A program made the position numbers and the translations under genes. From positions 48,754 to 112,753 of the forward strand of contig JAYFQX010000012.1 in NCBI GenBank assembly GCA_034926635.1: a stretch of 64,000 bases of DNA, written 5' to 3'. Under the pieces are notes generated by a model. It searched no databases, was not told where the DNA came from, and saw only the letters and a program-made list of their open reading frames with translations. Shown here piece after piece: positions 32,960-42,005 of this stretch; positions within the stretch are counted from its first letter, which is position 1; each line of letters opens with the position of its first letter. Source of the DNA: Christensenella sp034926635 (GTDB lineage Bacteria > Bacillota > Clostridia > Christensenellales > Christensenellaceae).

Positions 32960-34552
32960 TTAAAATACGCGCTTTGCCAGCAGGAACCCGTTTTGGAACC
33001 ACGAGCCAAAGTCCCTGTGTACCATTGCGTTTTGGCTGGAAGACGCGTCGATCACCGTGCCGTCGCCAAGGTAGATCGCCACATGCCCGTTCATGCAAAT
33101 GATGTCGCCGCGTTTTAAATCGCCGATGCTTCGAATCGTCTGGAACCCAGAGCTTCTCCAGCCGCCGGACGTCATATAACCGATGTCGTAGCCCGCCTTG
33201 TTCAGGCAGTAATAAATCAGCCCGGAGCAGTCAAAAGCGTTTGGACCTTTTGCTCCCAAAACATACGGCTTGCCAAGCTGCGCATATGCTTGGTCGATAA
33301 ACGCCTCCACCATGGAAGATGCTCCGCTCTGTGCGCTGCCGCTGCCGCCGTCCGATCCCGCTTTGCCGCCGGATTTTGTGACCGCGTCCTCGGAATAAAG
33401 CGCCTCTTTGGTATAATATCCAACGCTGCCGTCCACGCCCAGATCATTGTTTTTCTGGAAAGCCTTGACCGCTGCGTCCGTATCCGTTCCAAAATAGCCC
33501 GTCGCACTGACTTCATAGCCAAGGGAATTCAGTCTCTTTTGGATTTCCTGCACGTCTGTGCCGCTTGCGCCGACGGTTACGGTATATTCCATCGCGTCGT
33601 CTGCAAACAACTTCTGTAGGGTTTCATAAGTTCCCACATTACTCACTTCCAGCCCGTGCTTCCGCTGAAAATAACCGATCGCCTGCTGTGTGGCAGGTCC
33701 AAAAAGCTGTGTGGGTTCATCCGGATCCATATAATGCAGATCCATCAGCCGCTGTTGTACCAGGGCAACCAGGGGCGACTCCGTCCCGGGCTGGATATCT
33801 CCGGTAAACTGCTTCTGCTGTTCGTTTTGTACTGGCACCGGTGCTTGCGCTGCTGCTTGTGCCTGCGCTTGCGCTGCTGCTTGTGCCTGTGCTTGTGCTG
33901 CCGCATCTGCTTGTGCCTGTGCTTGTGCCGCCGCATCTGCTTGTGCCTGTGCTTGTGCTGCCGCATCGGTTGCCGGGGTCTGCGTTTCTTCTGCCGCCGG
34001 GGTCTGCGTCTCTTCTGCCGCCGGGGTCTGCGCTTCTTGCGCCGCCGGGGTCTGCGCTTCTTGCGCCGCCGGGGTCTGCGTCTCTTGCGCCGCCGGGGTC
34101 TGCGTCTCTTCTTGCGCCGCCGGGGTCTGCGTCTCTTCTGTCGCCGCCGGGGTCTGCGTCTCTTCTGTCGCCGCCGGGGTCTGCGCCGCGGGCGTTTCCT
34201 GCGGATCTACCACTGCTTCGCCCTGTGCCTGTGCGCCCTCAGGATCCTGCTGCGCGCCGCCCTGGGTGTCCTCCCCGGTCAGCGTACCTTCTTCCTGTGT
34301 TTGCGTTTGTGTCGCTGCTTCTTCCTGCACCGCGATTGCAGCAGGCGCCTTCCACATTTCATCGCCATATGCTGCAGTTGCCGCGATCACCGGCACCGTT
34401 ACGGCAAGCGCCGCCGCGGTTATCATCGCCAATAAGCGTCTTTTTCTTTTTGCCCTGTGATGCCTTATACTTGTAGATTCGGGGGCATTACGCCTGGAAA
34501 ACTTTTGCGCTGTCAAACGTCCCGTTCTCCATCTTCTGAAAAATTGATTCAT
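32960..34552 (-). CDS. secreted NlpC/P60 peptidoglycan endopeptidase with repeat linker and two PG-binding domains
   Basis: A 530-residue wall hydrolase. Order: short basic cytoplasmic start, one membrane helix near residues 42-60, a 200-residue Pro/Ala/Gln/Glu/Thr linker, two PG_binding_1 domains (about 258-320, 325-385), and a C-terminal NlpC/P60 domain (about 415-530). Catalytic Cys is in NAFDCSGLIYYC and His in CMNGHVAIYLGDG. The linker is a tandem repeat of TPAA(E/Q)E(T)Q units (about 33965-34190) followed by AQAQAQADAA units (about 33840-33965). AAAAGGAG precedes the ATG. Such enzymes cut stem peptides during growth or separation. Confidence 0.92.
   Translation of the reverse strand: MNQFFRRWRTGRLTAQKFSRRNAPESTSIRHHRAKRKRRLLAMITAAALAVTVPVIAATAAYGDEMWKAPAAIAVQEEAATQTQTQEEGTLTGEDTQGGAQQDPEGAQAQGEAVVDPQETPAAQTPAATEETQTPAATEETQTPAAQEETQTPAAQETQTPAAQEAQTPAAQEAQTPAAEETQTPAAEETQTPATDAAAQAQAQADAAAQAQAQADAAAQAQAQAAAQAQAQAAAQAPVPVQNEQQKQFTGDIQPGTESPLVALVQQRLMDLHYMDPDEPTQLFGPATQQAIGYFQRKHGLEVSNVGTYETLQKLFADDAMEYTVTVGASGTDVQEIQKRLNSLGYEVSATGYFGTDTDAAVKAFQKNNDLGVDGSVGYYTKEALYSEDAVTKSGGKAGSDGGSGSAQSGASSMVEAFIDQAYAQLGKPYVLGAKGPNAFDCSGLIYYCLNKAGYDIGYMTSGGWRSSGFQTIRSIGDLKRGDIICMNGHVAIYLGDGTVIDASSSQNAMVHRDFGSWFQNGFLLAKRVF
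33840..34195 (-). repeat. in-frame tandem repeats inside the NlpC/P60 gene
   Basis: Two blocks of short direct repeats: multiples of 15-24 bases built on GCCGCCGGGGTCTGCG (Thr-Pro-Ala-Ala-rich) and of about 27-36 bases built on TGTGCCTGTGCTTGTGCTG (Ala-Gln-rich), as read on the plus strand. All preserve the frame. Slippage here would change linker length between strains. Confidence 0.85.
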
Positions 34553-34585
34553 AACAACTCCTTTTCTGTTACAAGTTTAATACGG

Positions 34586-34614
34586 ATTATAATACTTTTA
34601 ATACAATAAGTCCA
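34586..34614 (-). promoter_or_regulatory. predicted promoter of the NlpC/P60 gene
   Basis: On the minus strand TGGACT (34609-34614) and TATAAT (34586-34591) have a 17-base spacer, 34 bases before the start codon. Confidence 0.55.
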
Positions 34615-34842
34615 TAGTTTTTTAATACTTTTGTAATATTTAATGAATTTTTTCTTATCTCCGCAGCACATCCCCCGTATTCCAAAGCTCATAAAACCAT
34701 GAAAAACAGCGGATTTTCGGCGATTCCACAAAATCGCGTTTTCGCTTCCATCATCCGGTGTTATAATAGATTAAAATACAAAAAAACAATACCTTCTTTC
34801 AAAGAAACAGATTATTTCTCGCGTAGGAACGGGGTTATAGAT

Positions 34843-37233
34843 ATGGAACAAATCGAAGAAATTCTTTCCGGATTGACGTTAGAACAAAAAGCCGCGCTGT
34901 GCGCGGGTAAAGATGCGTGGAACACCGTTTCTTTTTCCTCGCCCAAAGTGCCCGGCGTACTGATGACAGATGGCCCGCACGGGCTGCGCAAACAATATGA
35001 TGAAAAAACAGCGATGCTGGAGCGCTCTGTTCCCGCAACGTGTTTTCCCACGGCGGCGACTACCGCCTGTTCTTGGGATCCGCAGCTTTTGCACGAGGTG
35101 GGCGCGGCGCTTGGCGCGGAAGCGCGCAGCCAGGGGGTATCCATGGTGCTTGGTCCGGGCATCAACATCAAGCGGTCGCCTCTTTGCGGACGCAATTTCG
35201 AATATTTTTCCGAAGATCCGGTGCTTTCCGGGGAACTCGGCGCGGCGATCATCGACGGGATGCAGGAATCCGGCACAGCGGCATGCCTCAAGCATTTTGC
35301 CGCCAACAACCGCGAGCATTTCCGTATGGTTTCCAACTCCATCGTGGGCAGCCGCGCCCTGCGTGAAATTTATCTTGCCGGGTTTGAACGCGCCGTCAAA
35401 AAAGGGAAGCCTTCCGCCGTCATGAGCGCCTATAACATGCTCAACGGAGAATATTGCGGGGAAAGCCCCGCGCTCATCAGCGGGATCCTGCGCGGCGAAT
35501 GGGGTTTTGACGGTCTTGTCGTCTCTGACTGGGGCGCATGTTATCACCGCGAGCAGGGGATCCGCGCGGGAATGGATCTGGAAATGCCCTATTCCGGGCA
35601 CGAAAACGCAGACCGCATCCTTCGCAGCATTGAAAAAGGCAGGCTTTCCGAGGACGCGCTGGATGACTGCGTGCGCCGCGTACTCGCCTTTGCACTATCG
35701 TGCGAAAAAAACAAGGAACAGCCTTTTTTCTGTGATATGGAAAAGAATCACGAAATCGCGCGCAAAGCCGCGCTGCAAAGCGCTGTGCTCCTAAAAAACG
35801 AAAATAATATTTTGCCGCTGAAACCGGGGATCAAGGTGGCGCTGCTCGGTGAATTTGCAGAGCAGCCGCGTTACCAGGGTGCGGGAAGCTCCATGATCGC
35901 GCCCGCACACCTTGAGACCGCAATAGAAGAATTTCCGAAATACGGGATTTCCATGGAATACAGCAAGGGTTATTCCGTCCAGCGCGACGACCCGGAAGAA
36001 GCGCTTCTGCATGAAGCAGAGCAAACGGCAATGCGCGCCGACGTCGCAGTTATTTTGGCGGGACTTCCCGCGCGCTGCGAGACAGAAGGTGTAGATCGCA
36101 CACACCTTGCCATGCCGCCAAACCAGGTTGCGCTGATCAAACGGATCGCGCGGATTCGCCCGGTTGTGGTTGTTCTGCATTGCGGTGCGCCTGTAGAAAT
36201 GCCCTGGCTGCCTTCAGCGAGCGGTCTGCTGCATTGTTATCTTAGCGGCGAAGCGGGCGCGTCGGCTGCTGCCATGCTCCTGACAGGAAAGGAGTGCCCG
36301 GGCGGAAAACTTGCCGAGAGCTATCCCCTTGCGCTATCCGATACGCCTTCTTATCATTTCTTCTCGGATGACCAGCACAATATCGAATACCGGGAAAGCA
36401 CCTATGTTGGCTACCGTTATTATGACGCATGTGGCAAAAAAGTTTTGTTTCCGTTCGGATACGGACTGTCTTATACAACTTTTTCGTATTCTCCGCTTAG
36501 GATTTCGGGGGAACCCGCAAACGGTTCTCTTACCGCAGAATTGGAAGTCAAAAACACCGGAGCGGTGCGCGGGGCAGAGATCGTACAGCTTTATGTCCGG
36601 CTTACCGGCTGTCCTTACCGGCAGCTGCGCGCGTTTCAAAAAGTCGATCTTGCCCCCGGCGAAGTAAAGACTGTTGTCTTTACGCTGTGCCCGCGGGATT
36701 TCTCCTTTTACGAAAACGGCTGGCAGCTTGCCTCCGGCGCAGAGCTGATTGTCGGTTCTCATTCCCGTGACAACCGTGGGGAATATTCCTTCGACATTTC
36801 CGGCGGAAAAGATGTCCCCGCCTATCCCGTCGCATCGGACGGACACTGGGATGCCGTGCAGTTTTACAAGCTTTTTGATAAAATCCCGCAAGTCTCTTTC
36901 TCAACGCGCCCTTTTACCATCAACGCTACGCTGACCGATTTTGAGTCTACCTCCATCGGGCGGATGATCCGTAAATTTATCTATAAATTCGTGCATCATC
37001 ACGTCCACCCCGATAACGCGCTCAGCGCGCAAATCCTGCTGCAGCTTTTAAATGAAAACCCTATACGCGCACTTGTATCTATGTCGGGCGGGCTTCTTAC
37101 CTATGGCATGGCACGTGGAATTTTGATGATTGTCAACGGTCAGATCTTTCTTGGGATCGTCGCCGTTGTCGTAGAAAATCACAAACGCAGAAAAAAAGAA
37201 AAAAAATCAAAAGAAGATGTTTATAGCGAGTAA
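34843..37233 (+). CDS. glycoside hydrolase family 3 protein with a membrane-spanning C-terminal extension
   Basis: A 796-residue GH3 enzyme, beta-glucosidase-like. The N-terminal TIM barrel shows LMTDGPHGLRKQ, GPGINIKRSPLCGRNFEYFSEDP, KHFAANNRE, SAYNMLNGEYCGESPAL and the nucleophile segment VVSDWGA. The alpha/beta sandwich and a fibronectin-III-like domain (ELEVKNTGAVRGAEIVQLYV) follow. The last 110 residues continue past the usual end, with a hydrophobic stretch (RGILMIVNGQIFLGIVAVVVE) and a very basic tail (KRRKKEKKSK). There is no signal peptide, so the protein may attach to the inner membrane face. ATG 34843 has GGAACGGGG upstream. Confidence 0.93.
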   Translation: MEQIEEILSGLTLEQKAALCAGKDAWNTVSFSSPKVPGVLMTDGPHGLRKQYDEKTAMLERSVPATCFPTAATTACSWDPQLLHEVGAALGAEARSQGVSMVLGPGINIKRSPLCGRNFEYFSEDPVLSGELGAAIIDGMQESGTAACLKHFAANNREHFRMVSNSIVGSRALREIYLAGFERAVKKGKPSAVMSAYNMLNGEYCGESPALISGILRGEWGFDGLVVSDWGACYHREQGIRAGMDLEMPYSGHENADRILRSIEKGRLSEDALDDCVRRVLAFALSCEKNKEQPFFCDMEKNHEIARKAALQSAVLLKNENNILPLKPGIKVALLGEFAEQPRYQGAGSSMIAPAHLETAIEEFPKYGISMEYSKGYSVQRDDPEEALLHEAEQTAMRADVAVILAGLPARCETEGVDRTHLAMPPNQVALIKRIARIRPVVVVLHCGAPVEMPWLPSASGLLHCYLSGEAGASAAAMLLTGKECPGGKLAESYPLALSDTPSYHFFSDDQHNIEYRESTYVGYRYYDACGKKVLFPFGYGLSYTTFSYSPLRISGEPANGSLTAELEVKNTGAVRGAEIVQLYVRLTGCPYRQLRAFQKVDLAPGEVKTVVFTLCPRDFSFYENGWQLASGAELIVGSHSRDNRGEYSFDISGGKDVPAYPVASDGHWDAVQFYKLFDKIPQVSFSTRPFTINATLTDFESTSIGRMIRKFIYKFVHHHVHPDNALSAQILLQLLNENPIRALVSMSGGLLTYGMARGILMIVNGQIFLGIVAVVVENHKRRKKEKKSKEDVYSE

Positions 37234-37305
37234 TGCGGTTTATATATGGTATGTCGCAATCACATAACGAGAAAACGACAACAAAACAATACATACCCCC
37301 CAATC

Positions 37306-37345
37306 AGCAAAAGACCGGTGCAGCGCATCGGTCTTTTGCTTTTTC
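37306..37345 (+). terminator. terminator of the GH3 gene
   Basis: A 15-bp stem AGCAAAAGACCGGTG / CATCGGTCTTTTGCT, then TTTT, 75 bases after the stop codon. The remaining 230 bases up to the next gene show only a promoter. Confidence 0.88.
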
Positions 37346-37516
37346 CCTGATTTTGAAAGGTTGTGCCAATTTACGCAAACCGGTTTTTTATTCTCGCATT
37401 TCCGTTATTCTGCAAGTCTTTTTTTATTTATGCCGTCCACGGCGGCGATAGCGGGAAATTATTCTTCTGCGGTATAAACGTGGCAGCAAGCATCGCTTTC
37501 CTAATAAAAACATACA

Positions 37517-37546
37517 TTGTTTTCCGTCCGACATTCGTATTATAAT
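37517..37546 (+). promoter_or_regulatory. predicted promoter of the DUF2284 gene
   Basis: TTGTTT (37517-37522) and TATAAT (37541-37546) with an 18-base spacer, 30 bases before the start. Confidence 0.6.
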
Positions 37547-37575
37547 AGAAAGAAAATCGGAAGGAGCGTCAAGCC

Positions 37576-38112
37576 ATGCCAACCGAACAATCCATCATTC
37601 AAAAAGCATATGCACTTGGCGCTATGCGCGCGGCAGGCGTGTCGCCGCGTGATATCGCGACCTATCCTTCCCTGCGGGAACTGTGCGAAATGAATCACTG
37701 CGGCTGTTATGGAAGCAATTGGGGCTGCCCGCCCGGGTGCGGCAGCGTGGAGGCGCTTACCAAACGATTGCGCGCCTATTCCCACGGCGTGGTTTACCAG
37801 TATACGGGAACGCTTACGGATTCGTTTGATTTCGACGGTATGATGGCGGCAAACACCTTTTTCAACCAAATCACTTATGGACTGAAGGCATACCTGCGCG
37901 GCAAAGCCGTACCGTTCCTTGTTTTGGGCGCGGGAAAATGCAGCCTGTGCGAAGCCTGTACCTATCCGGATGCGCCGTGCCGCAACCCGCTTTTCAAAAA
38001 TATTTCGGTCGAAGCCTGCGGCATCAACGTTTCTGAGCTGTGTACACTGGCATCTCTGCCTTACGTCGCCGGAAAGGACACCGTGACCAACACGGGACTC
38101 GTGTTGTTTTAA
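37576..38112 (+). CDS. DUF2284 cysteine-rich predicted metal-binding protein
   Basis: A 178-residue soluble protein with cysteines in two clusters: CEMNHCGCYGSNWGCPPGCG (about residues 37-56), and KCSLCEACTYPDAPC (about 121-135). This pattern is that of DUF2284, a family proposed to bind an iron-sulfur cluster or other metal; no reaction is established. GGAAGGAG precedes the ATG. It stands alone and converges on the YbaK-type gene. Confidence 0.87.
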   Translation: MPTEQSIIQKAYALGAMRAAGVSPRDIATYPSLRELCEMNHCGCYGSNWGCPPGCGSVEALTKRLRAYSHGVVYQYTGTLTDSFDFDGMMAANTFFNQITYGLKAYLRGKAVPFLVLGAGKCSLCEACTYPDAPCRNPLFKNISVEACGINVSELCTLASLPYVAGKDTVTNTGLVLF

Positions 38113-38145
38113 AAATACGGATACACAAAATATGCCGAAAATAAA

Positions 38146-38178
38146 AAAACGCAGGTTTTCCCTGCGTCGCGTTTTATG
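38146..38178 (+). terminator. bidirectional terminator between DUF2284 and YbaK-type genes
   Basis: A-run, ACGCAGG-TTTT-CCCTGCGT stem, then CGCGTTTTA; the minus strand continues with TTTTTTTA. Confidence 0.75.
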
Positions 38179-38210
38179 AAAACATGGGGCTCGTTCTTTC
38201 AAATCCTTAC

Positions 38211-38696
38211 TCAAAGCGCCAGTAGTGTAAACCGGTTTCCGTTTGCTTCCACCAGTCTTCTGACATCCGCACAATCAAGAAAAACCGTCGCCGTATTGAC
38301 TCCCGGGTGTACGCCCAAGCGTTTTTCACCGACAAGATCGCGATCAAAATAGACTTCCACCGCAGCGTCCTTATCATAAAAAATGCCAAGCGGTGTCACT
38401 GCACCCTTTTTCAGGTTCAGGTATTTTTCCAGCCGCTCCTCCGATGCAAAAGAAAGCCGCGCGCCTACCGCTTCCCCCAGCTTTTTCAAATCCACCGTTT
38501 TATCCTTGCCTACGCACACCAAAAAATGCCGTTTTCCTTTTCCATCGCGCAAAAACAGATTTTTACAGACGTTTCCGCATCTGCAAATTCCGTCGCGTTC
38601 CATATCCTCTATGGTCATAACGGGTTCATGCGCCATGATTTCATAAGCAACGCTGTTTTGCGCCAGCCACTCCAGTATTTCTTCCTTGTTTGCCAT
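38211..38696 (-). CDS. YbaK/ProX-type aminoacyl-tRNA editing domain protein
   Basis: A 161-residue stand-alone editing domain of the PrdX/ProXp-ala type, which removes alanine from mischarged tRNA-Pro. It shows the N-terminal EEILEWLAQNSVAYEIMAHEPV, the catalytic-lysine region CKNLFLRDGKGKRHFLVCVGKDKTVDLKKL and the GVTP-like loop GAVTPLGIFYDKDAAVEVYFD, then GVHPGVNTATVFL. The specific substrate cannot be fixed from sequence alone. It ends the minus-strand run that starts with the DHHW group, 24 bases downstream of it, and may be co-transcribed. Confidence 0.88.
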   Translation of the reverse strand: MANKEEILEWLAQNSVAYEIMAHEPVMTIEDMERDGICRCGNVCKNLFLRDGKGKRHFLVCVGKDKTVDLKKLGEAVGARLSFASEERLEKYLNLKKGAVTPLGIFYDKDAAVEVYFDRDLVGEKRLGVHPGVNTATVFLDCADVRRLVEANGNRFTLLAL

Positions 38697-38719
38697 TTAC
38701 GCGATTTCCTCTCCCTGCG

Positions 38720-39871
38720 TCACTGCAAAAACGATATGTTGTTATCGTTTACAAAATCATCAACCCCATATAACACCAGTACCTGTGTGATCCCGCGTTC
38801 CTTCATCAATTCAGAGACCGACTGCCGCTTAAAATAGCGCAGATCCACCATGTCGATCTCACTATATTCTTTCGCCAAAAACGGCGCCATACAGTGGGCA
38901 AACGAATCCTTAATAATCAACAGCTTGCCGCCCTTTGCATCCGGGTTCATAATGCGCGCCATGCTGTGGTTCCCATCCAAAAACACGGAATATTTATCTG
39001 TTTCCGAGAGCCTGTCTTCAAAAAACATCGTGTCTGAGAAAACCGGCTCCGGCTTGTTATCATCTTTTATTTCCACTGTGACGCGAATAGGGTAACGCCA
39101 TATTTCCAGGGTATCGGGCGGCGTCAGCCAAAGGCAGCTCTTTGCGTAAGACGTCCCATAAAAACCGTCTGTGGTTTCCACGGTAAATATATCCCTTGCA
39201 AGCGGCGTAAACCCCATGCTGTCCGCGTATTCCGTATACGCGAGATAAGCGCCTTCGCTTGTCCAGTGGTGATCTGTTTTATAATAAAGCTGCTGTTTTG
39301 TGCTTTGCGCCAAAAACGTTTCGCGCAGGTCAATCCACCCCGTTTTCCCGGCAAACGCGCTTTGTGCCTGGTCAAGGATCTCCGCGTCCGGATAAACTTT
39401 ATGATTTTCCGGCAGCAGTTCCTCCATCACATAACCCGTCGACGGCACGATCATCACAGAAACAGGAACATCTGTATTCTCCGCAAACGCATTGATCGCC
39501 CCAATATTCGCATCCAGTTTACTTTGGTCAAAATTGATCGGCGTTGCAATCAGGTAATTATCTTTTCCGGCATACATCCCGCTTTCCCCATTCCGCCCGG
39601 TCAGCAGGTTATAATAGGCGTTGATGCCGAGCCATACTTTTCGTCCGGGAAAATGATCGGAGATATACCGCTCTGCGCTATCCTCAAAAGATCCGTCCGT
39701 CACCGACTGAAAGCTTAATTCCGGCGCTTTTTCCAGCACACGTCGTTCTTCCTGGGATGTCTGCACCTTTGGCAGCGCCAAAAAGAGGACAAACATGCCG
39801 CCGATAAACGCGCAGAAAACAACGATCAATATCATTGATTTGAATGAAACACCATGTTTTCCGTGATCCAC
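38720..39871 (-). CDS. DHHW family membrane-anchored protein (AlgX/DltD-like acylation partner)
   Basis: A 383-residue protein with one N-terminal membrane helix (about 12-35) and a large outside domain. It has the family sequence YKTDHHWTSEGAYLAYTEYA, in which Asp-His-His-Trp is the name-giving motif, and a later IKDSFAHCMAPFLAKEY segment with a possible nucleophile serine. DHHW proteins nearly always accompany an MBOAT acyltransferase, as here 14 bases upstream. GTG 39871 is chosen because AAAGGAGG is eight bases upstream; a TTG two codons earlier is too close. Probable role: transferring acyl groups onto an exported polymer. Confidence 0.85.
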   Translation of the reverse strand: MDHGKHGVSFKSMILIVVFCAFIGGMFVLFLALPKVQTSQEERRVLEKAPELSFQSVTDGSFEDSAERYISDHFPGRKVWLGINAYYNLLTGRNGESGMYAGKDNYLIATPINFDQSKLDANIGAINAFAENTDVPVSVMIVPSTGYVMEELLPENHKVYPDAEILDQAQSAFAGKTGWIDLRETFLAQSTKQQLYYKTDHHWTSEGAYLAYTEYADSMGFTPLARDIFTVETTDGFYGTSYAKSCLWLTPPDTLEIWRYPIRVTVEIKDDNKPEPVFSDTMFFEDRLSETDKYSVFLDGNHSMARIMNPDAKGGKLLIIKDSFAHCMAPFLAKEYSEIDMVDLRYFKRQSVSELMKERGITQVLVLYGVDDFVNDNNISFLQ

Positions 39872-39885
39872 CGCCAACGCCTCCT

Positions 39886-41277
39886 TTAAAACCGGAAATA
39901 CAGGAACGGGTTATAGGTCTCGCTCACCAGCGCCGCCGTGCACAGCACAAGCACACCGGCGACGATCGCCACTTCCGCCCCCAACATCCATTTTTTGTTT
40001 TGAAACCGGTAATACATCGCCTTCCATACGGGCAGGCTCGCCGCAATCCCCACTGCGATCACAGGCAGGAATGAAAGCGCCGCCGATGCAGCGTCCGCGC
40101 CGATCAGCCCCGCGCCGCCCACAGAGAACATCGACGTAAAATATGCGCCCATTGCGCCGAGATCCTCAAAGCTGAAAATAGTCCACCCTATCATAATAAA
40201 GAACATGGCATAAGTATGGGTGACAACGCCCGGCAGCTTATGCAGCGGACGGTCGAGAAGGAATTTTTCCAGCACAAGAATAGCGAAATAATAGACGCCC
40301 CACATAATAAAATTATAGTCTGCGCCGTGCCAAAAGCCCGTCAAAGACCATACGATCAATAAATTTAGGATCAGCCGCGCCGTGCCTTTGCGGTTGCCGC
40401 CGAGCGGGATATAAACATAATCGCGGAACCATGTGGAAAGCGAAATATGCCACCGCCGCCAAAACTCAGTGATGCTCTTGGAAATATAAGGATAATTAAA
40501 GTTCTTCATAAATTCGAAGCCGAACATCTTGCCGAGTCCGCAGGCCATGTCGGAATACCCGCTGAAATCGAAATAGATCTGCAGTGTAAACGCCGCGATC
40601 CCGACCCACGAGCCCAAAATCCCGTTTTCCCCCGGCGTATTTTTGAGCATATCCCACAAAAGCCCCATCTGGTTTGCGATTAACACTTTTTTGGCAAGTC
40701 CCACCAAAAAAAGCTTGATCCCGTCGCTGAACTGTTTCAGGTTTTCCCTGCGGTACTCCAATTGCTCTGCGACATCTTTATACCGCACGATCGGTCCTGC
40801 AATCAGCTGCGGGAATAAGGAAACATACGTTCCGAACGTCACAAGATTATGCTGCGCTTCTACATCGCCGCGGTATACGTCGATCACGTAGGACATCGCC
40901 TGGAAGGTATAAAAAGAAATCCCGATGGGCAGCAGAATCTCCGGCAGTCCAATGCCTTCAAAGCCCGGGATAGAAAGAAAGATTCTCGCAAAAAAGTTGG
41001 TATATTTGAAAAACCCAAGCAGCCCGAGGTTCACCAACACCGACAGCACCAGCATGGTTTTTTTGCGCACCGGGAATTTTTCGATCGCCAATCCAAACAA
41101 ATAGTTGGCTACGATGGAGGCGACCATCAGCAAAATAAAAACCGGTTCTCCCCAGCCGTAAAACACAAGGTTTGCCGCAAGCAAAAAACCATTACGGAAT
41201 TTGCGGGGCAACAGGTAATATACCGCGAGTACGATCGGCAAAAATATGAATAAAAATAATGGGCTCGAAAAGATCAA
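39886..41277 (-). CDS. MBOAT family membrane O-acyltransferase (DltB/AlgI-like)
   Basis: A 463-residue polytopic membrane protein with about ten helices. It shows the MBOAT signatures LLPIGISFYTFQAMSYVIDVYRG, FPQLIAGPIVRYKD, YFDFSGYSDMACGLGKMFG, FWRRWHISLSTWFRDYVYIPLGGNR and the catalytic-histidine segment LTGFWHGADYNF. The family moves acyl groups across the membrane to polysaccharides or teichoic acids. A TTG start at 41277 fits the family N-terminus (IFSSPLFLFIFLP) and has AAAAGGAAG upstream; the longer frame is unsupported. Confidence 0.93.
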   Translation of the reverse strand: MIFSSPLFLFIFLPIVLAVYYLLPRKFRNGFLLAANLVFYGWGEPVFILLMVASIVANYLFGLAIEKFPVRKKTMLVLSVLVNLGLLGFFKYTNFFARIFLSIPGFEGIGLPEILLPIGISFYTFQAMSYVIDVYRGDVEAQHNLVTFGTYVSLFPQLIAGPIVRYKDVAEQLEYRRENLKQFSDGIKLFLVGLAKKVLIANQMGLLWDMLKNTPGENGILGSWVGIAAFTLQIYFDFSGYSDMACGLGKMFGFEFMKNFNYPYISKSITEFWRRWHISLSTWFRDYVYIPLGGNRKGTARLILNLLIVWSLTGFWHGADYNFIMWGVYYFAILVLEKFLLDRPLHKLPGVVTHTYAMFFIMIGWTIFSFEDLGAMGAYFTSMFSVGGAGLIGADAASAALSFLPVIAVGIAASLPVWKAMYYRFQNKKWMLGAEVAIVAGVLVLCTAALVSETYNPFLYFRF

Positions 41278-41389
41278 TGCTTTGCTTCCTTTTCGTCTTT
41301 TTTTCCGAACCAAAACCGCGGCTGCCGGGCAACGCGCCATAACGCTGAAAATCGCCGCAGCCACCGGCGATGGCTTACCCTACCGCCTC

Positions 41390-41450
41390 AATAAAATCGC
41401 ACAAGCACGCTCTATCTTATGAAGACAGCCTACTTCGTGCGATTTTCGCT
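41390..41450 (-). promoter_or_regulatory. long inverted repeat between DUF4358 and MBOAT genes
   Basis: On the minus strand AAAATCGCAC ... GTGCGATTTT (perfect 10-bp arms) encloses a 36-base interior that pairs further (AAG/CTT). It is followed by ATTG rather than a T-run. It sits inside the acylation gene group, where it could attenuate or process the message; a weak terminator is also possible. Confidence 0.5.
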
Positions 41451-41524
41451 CTACACTTTTACAAGTTTTTGATCAGCATGCCCACGGCATACCGATCTTA
41501 TCGGCGTTCGCGCAGCACCGCGCG

Positions 41525-41992
41525 TTATTTCAGAGCGCCGTCAATAATTTTCTTTGCGTTTTCCGTATCTGCCGTGATGCAGACCGCAACATAATTGCCG
41601 CTTTGCACAATGACCGCACCATCAAGCTTCGGTACTTCGCCCGGGTTATAGTCCGCATACATTTCTTTCTGCGAGGCGATCCTTGCTTCCGCAGCTGCCT
41701 TAATCCGCCCTGCCGCAGCGCTGTCCACCGCTTGCCATACAGAATATTCGTCCACCGTCGCGCCGGTACCGACCCCTGCTGCCGCCGTCGTGACATCTGC
41801 GGCGTCAATCTGGTAAACCCTTTCCGCCGTCGCCGCGTCAATACTCTCAAGCTGCTCCGCGTATGTTACCTCCGACGCAAGCTGCTTTGCAAGCGCATCC
41901 ACATCAACCTCTTTTGCGCCCTGCGAGCATCCTGCCAGCATCATCACTGCCGCAAGCATCACCGCCGCTACCAAAACCATTCCCTTTTTCAT
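41525..41992 (-). CDS. DUF4358 lipoprotein
   Basis: A 155-residue exported lipoprotein: signal peptide with lipobox LAGC (Cys 22), then a small alpha/beta domain (VDVDALAKQLASEVTYAEQLESID..., ending CITADTENAKKIIDGALK). DUF4358 proteins in Clostridia commonly lie next to MBOAT/DHHW genes, as here, but have no assigned activity. GAGAGGAAAC precedes the ATG. It begins 13 bases after the SGNH gene. Confidence 0.85.
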   Translation of the reverse strand: MKKGMVLVAAVMLAAVMMLAGCSQGAKEVDVDALAKQLASEVTYAEQLESIDAATAERVYQIDAADVTTAAAGVGTGATVDEYSVWQAVDSAAAGRIKAAAEARIASQKEMYADYNPGEVPKLDGAVIVQSGNYVAVCITADTENAKKIIDGALK

Positions 41993-42005
41993 TCTGTGTT
42001 TCCTC

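Noticed and set aside
33840..34195. CRISPR array
   Set aside because: The repeats are contiguous, in frame, without unique spacers, and encode a protein linker; no cas genes are nearby.
33656..34435. Plus-strand Cys/Leu/Arg-rich frames opposite the NlpC/P60 linker
   Set aside because: Produced by reading the repeats backwards; low complexity and no ribosome-binding site.
37363..37545. Short hydrophobic frame between GH3 and DUF2284
   Set aside because: It has no ribosome-binding site, lies after the GH3 terminator and runs into the next promoter.
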